Source: Cacajao melanocephalus
Lineage: Eukaryota > Chordata > Mammalia > Primates > Pitheciidae
Assembly: GCA_963573385.1 (NCBI GenBank)
Contig: CAUYLG010065633.1
Location: 33,993 to 97,992 of the forward strand
DNA length: 64,000 nucleotides
Reading direction: 5' to 3'
This document shows positions 28,230 to 41,432 of this stretch, in pieces; within the stretch, counting starts at the first letter, position 1, and every line of letters begins with the position of its first letter. The notes under the pieces are model-generated. The model had not been told where the DNA came from, ran no database searches, and was given only the letters and a program-made list of their open reading frames with translations. A program made the translations under genes and the position numbers.

Positions 28230-28420
28230 TGGGTCCCATTCCTGCAATTGCTGCTTACCAACTATTTGATTATACATCCCTGAGTGTCAGTTTCTTCATC
28301 ATTAAAATGAAGTTAATGAGCTTACCTTGCTCATAAGGTAAGAACTAAATTGGACTTAAATGTGATTGGATCCAAAGTATTTACGTGGTAGATACTTTTT
28401 TCTAGTAAAACTGACTGCAC
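28230..28420 (+). repeat. Probable MIR
   Basis: GTCAGTTTCTTCATCATTAA followed by AATGAAGTTAATGAGCTTAC resembles the MIR core. Confidence 0.6.
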
Positions 28421-28874
28421 CATGTGGTTATTTACATTTTCCTCTCCTACCACCCAAGGGACAGGATTAGGTCCTTTGTACTCCTAGTATCTAGCACTGC
28501 ACTTGTCTTACAGTAATAGGTGGTCCATAAGTGTCTGGACTTAGACTCTTTCACACCTAAGAACTGGTATCTCCTGACTCTTTCCAGGCTGTGAGCTTTC
28601 CCTTGATCACATTATTTCTCCTTGTCCAGAGAGAGAAACAGTTGGTCGCTGGTTGTACATGGAAAGCCTGAAGGGATAGTATGGCTCAGGCCAAAATTGG
28701 ATTTATGTGTTTACTATAGTTCCTTAGTTTGTATACAATTAACGTAACTTGGTTCCAGCATAACTTTCTGTTTCTAACAAAGGAATGAAGAAAAAAAAGA
28801 GATAGATCATATGGTTGTTTTGTAGGTCCTAGGGCTTAGGCTGTTCATAAGATTCTTTCCTTTCTTTCTGGTTC

Positions 28875-29184
28875 TTTTTTTTTTTTTCTTTTTTTAAAAC
28901 AGAGTCTCATTTTGTCACCCAAGCTGGAGTGCAGTGGCTCGGTCTTGGCTCACTGCAACCTCTGCCTCCCAAGTTCAAGGTTCGAGTGATTCTCCTGCCT
29001 CAGCCTCCTGAGTAGCTGGGATTATAGGTGCATGCCACCACACCCGGCTAATTTTTGTGTTTTTAGTAGAGATGGGGTTTTACCATGTTGGTGAGGCTGG
29101 TCTCGAACTCCTGACCTCAGGTGATCCACCAGCCTCGGCTTCCCAAAGGGCTGGGTTTACAGGCATGAGCCACTGCACCCAGCC
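28875..29184 (-). repeat. AluS-type, antisense
   Basis: Complete antisense dimer with T-rich tail, ending CACCCAGCC. TTCTTTCTGGTT before and TTCTTTCTGTTT after look like a target-site duplication. Confidence 0.95.
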
Positions 29185-29329
29185 ATTCTTTCTGTTTGTT
29201 AATGGAATAAAGTACCTATGAAATCACTCTGAAAACTAGAAGTCCTGTATTACATACATATGTGTATGTAATAAGCTGGTATAAGTTTTAGATAAATGAT
29301 TGGTTTAAAAAGATTAGCTGTTGAGTACA

Positions 29330-29540
29330 CATTAATTCCAAAATATTTTTTGGCTCTGTACCATGTGCCCACTGTTTTGAGTGTTGGGAATATAGTAATG
29401 ACTAAAGCAGGTAAATTCCTATTGTTATAGAACTGTATATTCAAGTGGGAGAAACAGACAAAAAAGAAGATAGATAATAAAATATGCAATGTACCAAATG
29501 GTGATTGGGAGCTAAGAAAAAAAACAGCAGGCAAGGGATA
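29330..29540 (+). repeat. Old dispersed repeat, class uncertain
   Basis: Carries the common mammalian pattern 'GAGTGTTGGGAATATAGTAA' followed by a GGGAGAAACAGACAAAAA block and AATGGTGATTGGGAGCT. I cannot name the family firmly. Confidence 0.45.
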
Positions 29541-30640
29541 GGGAGGGTAGGAAACAGAAATTGTGCATAGGTTGGAATTGTATATCTATTTTCTTACCCA
29601 CCTCCAATCAAGATTTGTAACATAATATCACATCTAAATGAGGTTAGATAAGTTAGGCAAACAAAAGAAATCAAAGCTTCTAATAATAATTTGTTTCATA
29701 TATCTGTCAACCATATTTACAAAAACACTTTACAATATTATTGACACCATCATATTATCTGATATCCTAATCTTACCACCTTTTTTAAACAATAAATTTT
29801 AATACATTCACAAGTACTAAAAAGTGTAAAAGATTAAATTTTAATGTGTATAATTACTGATAGCAGCTATTGAACGTACTGTCGTTTCTATATTGCTTAA
29901 AAATGTCAGTTGCTTTTAAAGCTGAAAGATTTAATCAAAGCTGTGTTATTTAAATTGATTTGAAAATGACTATTCCCTTGTAAATATTAATATGAAAAAT
30001 AAATTATTAATAAGAGGGCCGTGATCTGAAGCTTTAGGTCAGTTCGATCATGATTTTCCTATGTAAAGAAAAGATGGATACAAGAATTCTAGTAGTTCCA
30101 GTCCCCTTTTCTACAGCAGTTGGGAAGTTGTTTACTCTTTGAGGGCCCACTGCTGACGTCTGCTCACTGAGTAATGTCATCAGATTTCCTGGTGGTGGTT
30201 ATTTTGAGGGGAGCAGTGGTAAGTAGTTGTCCGGCTGTTAGGAGACTCCGCTCCATAGAGGTCTTGAGAGCCGGATATACCCCGTAGACAGGATGTAAGG
30301 TTAAATGCAATCTAGTTAAGTAAATAAAGTAACTGTTCAATGGTAAAAAGGAATTGCTGAAACATGAACGTTTTAAAATGATATTGCTAAAATTTTACCA
30401 TGGCAAAATTCATAGTCTTAAATCTTTTAAAAGTAAATATATAACTGCCTTTATTTCTTAAAATAAATCCGATGGTAAGTTACTTTTATAAGTTCACATC
30501 ATAAATTCATGCTGCCCTTTATCTGTACAAGCCAAGTTATTTCACTAGCTTTTGGTATAGACCACGTATTCAGTGTTGTTTTCCTAGGAGAGATGAGCCT
30601 TTTGCTCTGAGCTATCCATACTTTTATGTTTTCTCTCAAC
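29541..30640. other. Intronic stretch without recognised feature
   Basis: Very AT-rich; nothing gene-like. A slightly more GC-rich patch with CpGs lies at 30150-30290. Confidence 0.4.
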
Positions 30641-30647
30641 TTGTGAC

Positions 30648-30864
30648 TAACACTATATATGTATATATACACATATACATATATATACACATGTATATAT
30701 ATGTATATGTGTATATATACACATGTGTATATATGTGTATGTGTATATATACGTATGTATATATATGTATATGTGTATATACACACGTGTATATGTATAT
30801 AGGTGTATGTATGTGTATATATATACACACATAGATGCATATGTATATATATATACACACACAC
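30648..30864. repeat. Alternating purine-pyrimidine (TATG/TACA/TGTA)n tract
   Basis: More than 200 bp of interleaved TA, TG and CA steps with many short self-complementary blocks such as TATACACATGTATATA. Open frames through it on both strands (rich in Tyr, Ile, His, Thr, Cys) are artefacts of the repeat. Confidence 0.95.
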
Positions 30865-30865
30865 T

Positions 30866-31811
30866 TTTTCTCATGCTGGTTATTAGTATTTAAACAATTT
30901 ATTGTCTTTATGTTTATTTTTCTTACTGGTTTCCTTAAGTTTGTACTGTTGACTTTCTCAAACTTAATGATTTGAAGGCTTAGTATACCTATTTAATTTT
31001 TGTTCTGTGACAAAAAGATTTTAGACTATAGATTTTGCCTCTCATTATAATTTAGCAATATCCTATAAGTCTTACTACATAATATTCTCACTTTTATTTT
31101 CCAAGTAATCTGTAGGCATAGTTTGCATATCTCTCTTCGATTCAGTAATTTTGTGAGTTAATATTTTTAAGTTTTCTAGGGAGGCAGAATTTGTTGTTGT
31201 TGCTTAAAATTAAGTTTTAAATTCCTGGTTTGACTGCTTTGTTGAAGGATAAAAACTGTACAGTTTTTACCTTAGGAATATATTTTAAGGGTTTTTGTTT
31301 TTTTTTTTTGGTAGCCTAGTATATCATGTTTTTCTAATATTTATAACTATTTTCTTTCTTTCCATTCAGACTTTATTTTCTATCTATTTGATCTTTCCTA
31401 GTAAATTTCATGAGTATCCTGTCAGAGACTGAGACGCCAATTCATATAAAGTACCCAAGTGGCTCTCTGATCCCGCTTTATCTTGGCAGTAGCAGCCTCC
31501 CTCCAGTTTATGCTTTTTCTGCTTTCTCTTGTGAAACTCTGCCCCATACTGTAGAAAATCAGCAAAATGATTTTCCTTCTCTTCCTCCTGTCATTTTCTT
31601 CCATCCACTGCATTCTCCAGCTAACAGGTCAGTCTCATTCATTTGCTCATTGCTTTAAACTTGTTCATAAAAAACAACGAAACACTCATCCTTCAAATTG
31701 GTCTCTCAGAGCCTCTTGCTTTTCTTCTTACTCCACTGTGAGAGCATGGTGATATACAGACCATTCTTAGCCCTTGAAAGTTGATTTCAAAAAATAATAA
31801 AAGAAAATAAA
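30866..31811. other. Intronic stretch without recognised feature
   Basis: AT-rich, possibly with decayed L1. No gene evidence. Confidence 0.35.
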
Positions 31812-33040
<1,229 letters not shown>

Positions 33041-33238
33041 AAGGCCCTGCCTCTACAAAAACTTTAAAAATTAACCAGGTGAGGTGACATGTACCTGTAG
33101 TCTTAGCTACTCAGGAGGCTGAGGTGGGAGGATTTCTTAAGCCCAGGAGTTCAAGGCTACGGTGAGCTAAGACCATGCCGTTGTACTCCAGCTTGGGTGA
33201 TAGAGCAGGACCTGTCCCTAAAAATAAATAAATAAATA
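33041..33238 (+). repeat. AluJ-type, sense, 5'-truncated
   Basis: Starts inside the first monomer (CCTGCCTCTACAAAAAC) and ends with TAAATAAATAAATA. It sits where the L1 homology stops. Confidence 0.88.
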
Positions 33239-33567
33239 CTGATAAAGGTGGACTTAATTCTGTCATTTTGCTGTCTGTTTTTCTGTCACATAGCTTTTTT
33301 TTGTCTTCCATTTCTTTCATTACTGTCTTCTTTTGTGTTTAGTTGATTTTTTTGTAGTGCAGTATTTAAATTCCTTTCTCATTTCCTTTTGTGTATATTC
33401 TATAGCTACTTTCTTTGTGGTTAACATGGGGATTATGGTTAACATCTTAATGTTATAAATATTTAATTTGAATTATGCCAGCTCATTTTTAATAACATAC
33501 AAAAATTCTACTCCTATACCGCTCTATTCCCAGCCTTTTCAGTTGATGTCACAAAATTAAAGCTTTG

Positions 33568-33851
33568 TATAGTTGGTCCTCCGTATCTGTGGGTTCCACG
33601 TCCGTGGATTCAGCCAACTGAAGATTGAAACTATTTAGAAAAAAATAAAATAAAAAATGTAAAAAGCAATACAACATTAAGAACTGTTTACATAGCATTA
33701 CATTGTATTTGGTATTATAAGTAAGTAGAGACAATTTCAAATATAGGAGAGAATAGGAGTATGTTATATAAGGGACTGGAGCATCCACAGATTTTCATGT
33801 ATATGGGGGTTCCTGGAACTAATTCCCTGCAGTTACCACAGGACAACTGTA
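33568..33851. mobile_element. Tigger/pogo-type non-autonomous DNA transposon with TA duplication
   Basis: The element (33570-33849) starts TAGTTGGTCCTCCGTATCTG and ends ACCACAGGACAACTG, so its termini are inverted repeats of the CAGTTG type. TA flanks it at 33568-33569 and 33850-33851. It has no coding capacity. Confidence 0.8.
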
Positions 33852-34216
33852 CATTGTATGCCCAAAAGCATACACCAGTTCTTTCAAATGTCTCTTAAAT
33901 TATTTAGAAAATAAAATGCAAAATGTAGAGTTACCAGCCAAAGTTACAATAATACTTCCTTTTACACTAATAATTTTTTTTTCCACCAAATTGTATTTGT
34001 CTCTTAAATCATGTAGGAAACAAAAAAAGGAGTTACAAACCGTTTATACAATAGCAGCGGCTTTTATAATTATCCATTGTTTCACTTTTATTGAGATCTT
34101 TATTTCTTCAGACAGCTTTGAGTTACTGTTTAGTTTCCTTTTATTTCACCCTGCAGGACTCCCTTGAACACTTCTTGCATTACCACTTCTAGTGGTGATG
34201 AACTCTCTCAGTTTTT

Positions 34217-34243
34217 ATTTTATTTTATTTATTTATTTATTTA
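34217..34243. repeat. (TTTA)n microsatellite
   Basis: TTTTATTTTATTTTATTTA-type units within old L1 sequence. Confidence 0.8.
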
Positions 34244-34460
34244 TTTTAAATTTTGGAGATGTCTTAATTCCTCCCTCACTTTTGAGTGAAGTTTTGCTGA
34301 ATGTAGGATCTTTGCTTGATAATTTTTTTCTTTTAGCACTTTAAATATAGCTGACCTCCAAAGTTTCTGATGAGAAATTTATTGATAATCTTATTGAGGA
34401 TTTCTTGTATGTGACCAGTTGCTTCTTTCTTGCTGCTTTTTTCTTGTTCTCTCTTCTTCC

Positions 34461-34760
34461 TTTTTTTTTTTTTTTTTGATGGAGTCTTGCTTTGTTGCCT
34501 AGGCTGGAGTACAATGACATCATCTCGGCTCATTGCAAATTCCATCTCCTGGGTTCAAGTGATTTTTCTGCCTCAGCCTCCTGAATAAGTAGGATTACAG
34601 GCACTCACCACCACACTAATTTTTTTTGATATTTTTAGTAGAGACAGGGTTTCACCATGTTGGCCAGGCTGGTCTCGAACTCCTGGCCTCAGGTGATCTG
34701 CCCATCTAGTGATCACTCCCAAAAGTGCTGGGATTACAGGCGTGAACTGCCACACCCAGC
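34461..34760 (-). repeat. AluS-type, antisense
   Basis: T17 tail, full antisense dimer, end CACACCCAGC. TCTTGCTGCTTTT before and TCTTGCTGTTTTC after look like a target-site duplication. Confidence 0.93.
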
Positions 34761-36110
34761 TCTTGCTGTTTTCAAGATTCTCTTTTTGTCTTTCAGAAGT
34801 TTCATTATAATGTATCTTGGTATGGGTTCTCTTTGAGTTCATCTTACTTAGTGTTTGTTGAGCTTCTTAAATGTTTATATTTACATCTTACATCAAGTTT
34901 GGGATGTTTTCTTCATATGTTTTCTCTTACCCTTTATCTTCAGCTTCTGGGACTCCCATGATAACGTATATTAGTTTGTTTGATGGTGTCCTTCAGGCAC
35001 TGTAACCTCTGTTCATTTATTTTTTAAAGCTTTTTTTCTGTTTCCCAGACTTGGTAATTTCAATTGTCTCCTCTATAAGTGTGCTGATTCTTTCTTTTGC
35101 CTGCCCAAATTTGCCTTTGAATCTCTTTAGTGAATTTTTCACTTCAGTTATTGTACTTTCCACTCCAGAAATTATTTTTGGTTTCTTTTTAGTTTTTTTC
35201 ATCTCCTTACTTAGATTTTCATGTTGTTCATACATCATTTTCTTGACCCTTTCTCCATATCTTTCTTTAGTTCTCTTAGCATCTTTAAGTTGTTTTTAAA
35301 GTCTTTGTCTGGTTGATCTGCCATTAGGTATCTTTCAGGGGTGGTTTCTGTTAATTTTTTTTTTCATTTGAACGGGTTGTACTTTCCTGTTTCTTTGTAT
35401 GGTTTGTGAATTTGTGTTGAAAACTGGACATTTGAATTTAATAATGTGGTAACTCTGGAAATCATATTCTCTGTCTTCCCTAGGGTTTGCTGTTATTGTT
35501 TTGTTTTGTTTTTTAAATTGTTGTAGGCCATCTCTCTGCCAAGGATCAGTCTAATGTGTAAACTTAAGGTCTTCTCAGGCATTTTCTAAGTCTTTCCTTA
35601 GGCTTGCATAATCACTTTCTGATTTTCCTCATTGCTTTTGAATGCCTTAGTCCCTAATGTCTGACGCCCAAAGGGGAAAGAAGAGAAAAATGAAAGGAGA
35701 GGATGGGCACTAGCCCTTTACACCTCCTAGAAGTCTTCAAATAGAGGGGAAATGGCTTGCAACAATGGGAGAAAGTGCAACAACGATGCACCCGTTCTTT
35801 GTCTGCACCTCTGTAATCAGTGATCAGAGCACAGATTCCTGATATTTGGAGGACAAGGTTGTTTTTGCCTTCCCTGGGTCCTGCAAGTTTTGTGCGGGTT
35901 GCTTCAGAAACACATTTACAGCTACCCACCATGGTCTTGGGTACCTGCTATGTGCTCAGAGCTGAAATTAACTGCAGTTTACCATCCAAGCTTTCCCCTG
36001 GAAGTTGCAAGTCTTCAATACTTCCTAAAATAGTTATATCTGCCAGTACAATATTTTCTAGGTGGGGAGACAGATTCCTGGTGCTTCTTACTCTACTGTC
36101 TTCTCTAAAT

Positions 36111-36780
36111 CCATCTTTTAAGACTCTTCTGTGGACCTCTTGGACCATCTTCCCTCATAGAAATTTTGGCTTTGGTATCCAGTTACACCAGTATGAGACT
36201 GGCCCATAGTTACACAACTCAACAGGATAGGTGATACCATGCACTGTCTGTTCTCCTGACTCTTTTACCTTACTGAAGAATCCTTCTCAGTTTTTAGTCT
36301 AGAATAGTAGGGACCCTCATTATTTTTATGCCTTCTGAGAGATAAAATTATTACAAAGCAATTCAGAAACTGAGCCAGTGGCCCATAATTAGAAGACATC
36401 AGCTTCTTATGGTTAAAAATATGTGTGTTGTTTTTTTTTCTCCCAGACTTCATAATGTGTTTGCTAGAGGGGAGAGCTTGGAGGAGGGCAGTCAGTTAGG
36501 AAACATATTGTAGGAAGTCTCATGGATGTGGTTCCTCTGTTGCCATGATGAATCATACCATCACATAGAGGCCTAGATTGGGATCTTATAAAAACCTGCA
36601 GAGTGTCTGGGCAAATTACAAAATGTCTTTTCCCCTGGTTAGCAGCCCAGTGCCAGAGTTCATCACCTGGAGCTGGATTTCAGCCCCATCTTCTCCCTTC
36701 CTTGGGCCCCTTTGTGTTGTACGCAGACTATTCAAATCCTCTAGTGGTCCTGAGTTTACAGCACAGTAAACAAACGTGGA
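36111..36780. other. Intronic stretch without recognised feature
   Basis: Unique-looking sequence without gene evidence. Confidence 0.4.
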
Positions 36781-36784
36781 GCCA

Positions 36785-36985
36785 AACAAACCTGGGTGGA
36801 ATCCCAGCACTGCCACTTGCTGTGTGGCCTTAATGCAGGGTACTTAGAACTTCAGTTTTCCAGCTATAAACTCTCACCATATTACTGTGGGATTCAGTGA
36901 AATAACCTATGTTCAGCCCTTAGCACAGTGACCAGAGCACACTGAGTCTTCCATTGGTGCTATGATTGTTATTACTCATTGGGGT
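36785..36985 (+). repeat. MIR SINE
   Basis: CAGCACTGCCACTTGCTGTG, then GTGGGATTCAGTGAAATAAC, then GCCCTTAGCACAGTG in MIR order. Confidence 0.75.
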
Positions 36986-37199
36986 TTGATTACGATATTA
37001 TATTTATCTTTGATTTAGCTTTACATCCTCAAATGGATAAGTACTTATCAGTAAGTGCTATTATGCTCCTCTGTAATATGGAAAAGTGTCAACCATTTCT
37101 CCAAGACATTCCATGGTTCTGACTGCTGGATTGCATTACTCATGTGCCATTTGGATGTAAGATTTCATTATCCGTCAGGAAAAAGACGGAAATAGGCAC

Positions 37200-37350
37200 A
37201 GAGGGAATCAGTGTTTATTTAGTGTCTGTTATTGGGGGACTCTATATTGTCATCTCATTTGGCCTTTGTAACAAATGAGAAATTGAGGCTGAGGAAGATT
37301 AATCACTTAAAGTCACATGTAGCTAGTAAAAGGCAAAGCCAGAATCTGAT
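37200..37350 (-). repeat. Probable MIR
   Basis: ATGAGAAATTGAGGCTGAGG and a following AAAGTCACATGTAGCTAGTA match the antisense MIR core. Confidence 0.65.
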
Positions 37351-37544
37351 TCATTTTATTTATTTATTTTATTTCTTCTTTCCTGCTCCCCACTTCTCCT
37401 GGGGACCATAAGGAGATCCTTGGGATTCCTCATAATCATTTTACTTGTCTACTATTTACTTTATTTGTCTCTAGAATAGAAATTTTGCTTTCATTTCTGG
37501 TACTTAATAGACAGAGAGAAAGTTAAGCAAGCTTCTCTCTCTCT

Positions 37545-37607
37545 ATTGTCTTTTTTTTTGTTTGTTTGTTTGTTTTTGCCATTTTTAAGCAAATCTCTTT
37601 CTTACAG
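37545..37607 (+). promoter_or_regulatory. Acceptor region of PDE8A exon 2 with TTTG repeat
   Basis: A run of T followed by TTTG units (about 37551-37577) precedes the sequence up to CTTACAG. The polypyrimidine signal of this acceptor therefore includes a microsatellite that could vary in length between individuals. Confidence 0.6.
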
Positions 37608-37664
37608 GTAGCAATAGCTGATGTGCAATTTGGCCCCATGAGATTTCATCAAGATCAACTTCAG
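37608..37664 (+). CDS. PDE8A: PDE8A coding exon 2 (57 bp, phase 0 to 0)
   Basis: Encodes 19 residues, VAIADVQFGPMRFHQDQLQ, the linker before the first strand of the REC-like domain. The motif GPMR is shared by PDE8A and, from memory, PDE8B. The acceptor is CTTACAG at 37601-37607 and the donor is GTAATA from 37665. The exon is a multiple of three and starts and ends between codons, so skipping it would keep the frame. The third residue is Ile where I remember Val in human PDE8A. A TTTG repeat lies just upstream of the acceptor. The exon is too short to be found as an open frame and was identified by protein match plus splice sites. Confidence 0.92.
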
Positions 37665-37894
37665 GTAATAATGAATGATGCTGTATTTTTCACATGCTGA
37701 TTTTCTTTTAAAAGGGTGGAGGTGGAGCTACATTTACACATTTAAAAGAGTCTTCCATTTAGATAATAGCATTTGGATCAATGTTAAATTCCCTGAACTT
37801 GGTAACAGTACTATAGTTAGATAAAAGAATATCCTTTTCTTGGAAGTACATATTGCGGTGTTTAGAGGCGAAGAAGTGTTTGTAGCCTACTTTC

Positions 37895-38222
37895 ATTGGT
37901 TCAGCAATAGGCCAGGCACAGTGGCTCACATCTGTAATCCCACCACTTTGGGAGGCTGAGGCAGTAGGATCTCTTGAGCTTGAGGAGTCCTTGAGGAGTT
38001 TGAAACCAGCCTGGGCAACATAGGGAGACCCAGTTTCTACAGCAGCAAATTAGACGGGCATGGAAGTGTGCACATTTGTGGTCCCAGCTACTTGGGAGGC
38101 TGGGCTGAGCCTGAGAGGTCAAGGCTGCAGTGAGCCATGATCATACCATTGTACTCCAGCCTTGGGCAACAGAGTGAGATCCTGCCTCAAACAAACAAAA
38201 GAAGAAAATTGGTTCAGCAATA
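37895..38222 (+). repeat. AluJ-type, sense, with perfect 15-bp target-site duplication
   Basis: ATTGGTTCAGCAATA at 37895-37909 and 38208-38222 brackets the Alu. An internal short repeat of CTTGAGGAGT occurs near 37979-37999. Confidence 0.97.
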
Positions 38223-39242
38223 AATAAAAAATGTGTATAATTGTATGTATGTACATGTATGTGTTGAGAGAGAAAGAAAGCAAAGGTGGCAAAATGCTAA
38301 TTGATGAATGTAGAGAAAGGGTCTCTTTGTTGTTCATTGTCATTCATGTTTAGGTTTGAAATTTTTAATATAAAAAGTAAAAAGATTGTCTTTTCAGTGT
38401 TGCTGAATCAGCTCTATCAGAGAGAAGATATCTGTTATTTATCTAATTCAAAATATGAGATAGAAAACAACCAATTGAAATTTAGCCAAGTTATCCGTGT
38501 TCCCTTTACATAAACACGTTTTATTCACTATTACATTTAAAAATATGTGAAAAAGGCTGACAGAAATGTGTGCTTTTAGTTCTTGGCATTTATGGTCTTT
38601 TTGCAGTTGGGTAAACTCAGAGGAAATAAGCCTTCAGAGGGTTTCTGCCAGCTTTGCAGTCTGTTTCACAGGCTGCCCATCTCCATCTCACCACTGTTGC
38701 CCCATTATCAGTCTGCCTCTGAAGGGATGGAACATTGGTGCTCCTGAACCAGACTGGGAGTGGGAATAGCGGAGAGAGAGACGAAAGGAGGCTGGCTGGA
38801 TAGGGAAGAGGCTGTATAGATACAGGCCTCACTTGCTCCAGACCAGTACTGACGTGATCAGGGGCTGGCACTGGGACAGCCAGCCACTGCCCTGGGCAGA
38901 GGCACAGATACCATCTCTTGCAGTTGGTGCCTGTGTCACTTAACTGACAGGCTTTGAAGTGTCACATTTTGGTCTACTTTAAATCTTTCTTCTTTTAATC
39001 AAAGTGATTTTTTTTTAACTTGGTGGAATTACATAAAATCTTGAGTCAAACATATCAATACATTATTTATAGGATTTAAGTATTCCAATAATTTCACCAA
39101 GATATTAGCATTCGCCATCTGAGAACTTACACGATTAACTTTCTTTTAGCTAAAGTAAGTATTAGTGTGTTTTAATTCATTTAGTTTCAAGATAAAATGC
39201 TTAACTAAACCTTTGTTGAGTTCTGCCAGTGGGTTTCTTAGC

Positions 39243-39550
39243 AAAAAAGTAGGCATATAGCCAGTTGCGGTGGCTCACACCTGTAATCCCAACACTTTGG
39301 GAGGCCACGGTGGGCGGATCACTTGAGCCCAGGAGTTCTAGACCACCCTGGGCAACACGAAGAGACCTGTCTCTACTAAAAATACAAAAATTAGCCAGGT
39401 GTGTTGGCATGCACCTGATTCACTGAGGCATAAGGATTGCTTGAGCCTGGGAGGCAGAGGTTTCAGTGACCCAAGATCACACCACTCCACTCCAGCCTGG
39501 GCAGTAGAGTGAGACCTTGTCTCCAAAAAATAAAAAAAGTAGGTATATGA
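39243..39550 (+). repeat. Alu, sense, with target-site duplication
   Basis: AAAAAGTAGGCATAT before and AAAAAGTAGGTATAT after (one mismatch) flank the Alu at about 39259-39534. The second monomer start is partly deleted near 39417. Confidence 0.93.
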
Positions 39551-39692
39551 TCTATGCACTTGGACTTCCTAAGAACAGCTAGAAAATAGCACTAATTTGG
39601 GGGAACTAAGTGATACTGTCCCTGAATTTTATGTAGGAAAAGGATACCTGTGTCCTTGCCTTGAAAACACTTGAGAGTTTTCTGTGGTTTGT

Positions 39693-40067
<375 letters not shown>

Positions 40068-40258
40068 GTACTTCTAGTGTTCACCAAAGAAGATAACCAA
40101 TGTAATGGATTCTGCAGGGCATGTGAAAAAGCAGGGTTTAAGTGTACAGTTACCAAGGAGGCTCAGGCTGTCCTTGCCTGTTTCCTGGACAAACATCATG
40201 ACATTATCATCATAGACCACAGAAACCCTCGACAGCTGGATGCAGAGGCACTGTGCAG
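40068..40258 (+). CDS. PDE8A: PDE8A coding exon 3 (191 bp, phase 0 to 2), REC-like domain core
   Basis: Encodes 63 full codons plus two bases of an Arg codon. It starts VLLVFTKEDNQCNGF and ends with LDAEALC. This is the core of the receiver-like domain of PDE8. VLLVF fits strand beta-1, the following Glu-Asp fits the acidic pocket, and HDIIIIDHR fits strand beta-3. The Asp at exon residue 50 (GAC at 40215-40217) stands where response regulators carry the phospho-accepting Asp. The acceptor is TTCAG ending at 40067 and the donor is GTAAGC from 40259. The protein sequence matches human PDE8A as I remember it, without difference. An Alu lies only about 60 bp upstream. Skipping this exon would shift the frame. 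Confidence 0.97.
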
Positions 40259-41110
40259 GTAAGCCCAAGACTCGGGCCTAAATAGTCCTATTGGCCTTTG
40301 TGACAATACACGCAGCCTGGAAACAGATTAAGTTAGACTCGCTCTTTTAAGTTGCCTTCCATGCATGTAAAATAAACAAAATATTAGAACATTATTTGTA
40401 GGACTGATGTTTATCTCGTTTTGTCTTGCTTCACTCACTTTACTTAAAACAGTAAGAAAACATGAATAATAAGACTTATTAAGGGTCAAAGTGAAACTCA
40501 AAATATAATTAACCACCAGTATCACCTGCATATTAGTGCAATAAGAATTAGAATTTTTCAGATTGTTTTTGAAAATATTGAAAATTGTCTTTTTTTTCTC
40601 TCAACTCTGTGATGAAAATTGTCTTTTAATGTTAGATGAATGAGTTTTATTTATAATGCTTGCACAATGTCAATATTATGAGGGAATTCTGTGTAGCAGA
40701 CCTAAATCTTAAAAAAATGCCTTTTAAAGAAAGTTATTTGCTGCTGATGGAAGCAAGGCAAATATAATGTAAAATTTTTTGACTTTTTAATTTTAAGGGC
40801 ATTTAAAATCTTGACTTTTAAGAGAGAGAAAAGATTTAAGCTAAACCCATCGGTTAAAAACCGAGGTGACAAGCAAATGACACCATATTAAAAGATTATA
40901 TGTGGGATACGTGGTGATGTCAACATGGGCGACTTGTTTCCTTGGTTGTGAGAGCTCCACACTCCTGGTAGTCAGACTAGGTAGCATTTACCCTTCCATG
41001 ATTTGCCTCCAGTAGTTTCTCCTGTGGCCTTGATCTAGTGCCTGAAATACACCCATGTTCCTCATCTGTTTCGATCTGGTTGACTTCACAATAAGCCATT
41101 ATCATTGTAG

Positions 41111-41432
<322 letters not shown>

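Larger units (their letters stand above)
33240..36110 (-). mobile_element. Old L1M/HAL1-type element, antisense, interrupted
   Basis: Antisense text includes CTTGAACACTTCTTGCATTA, TCTCTTTGAGTTCATCTTAC and AAAACTGGACATTTGAATTT. On the minus strand the 73-codon frame at 35017-35238 has a Lys/Glu-rich coiled-coil look with AKERISTLIEETIEITKS, like ORF1 of L1/HAL1. Interrupted by a Tigger-like element and an Alu. Confidence 0.7.

Noticed and set aside
30499..30874. Open frames of 63-121 codons through the TATG/TACA tract on both strands
   Set aside because: They only translate the simple repeat (Tyr, Ile, His, Thr, Cys) and overlap each other on both strands.
35820..36209. 129-codon plus-strand open frame
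   Set aside because: Lies in and next to decayed antisense L1/HAL1 sequence, with no recognisable protein.
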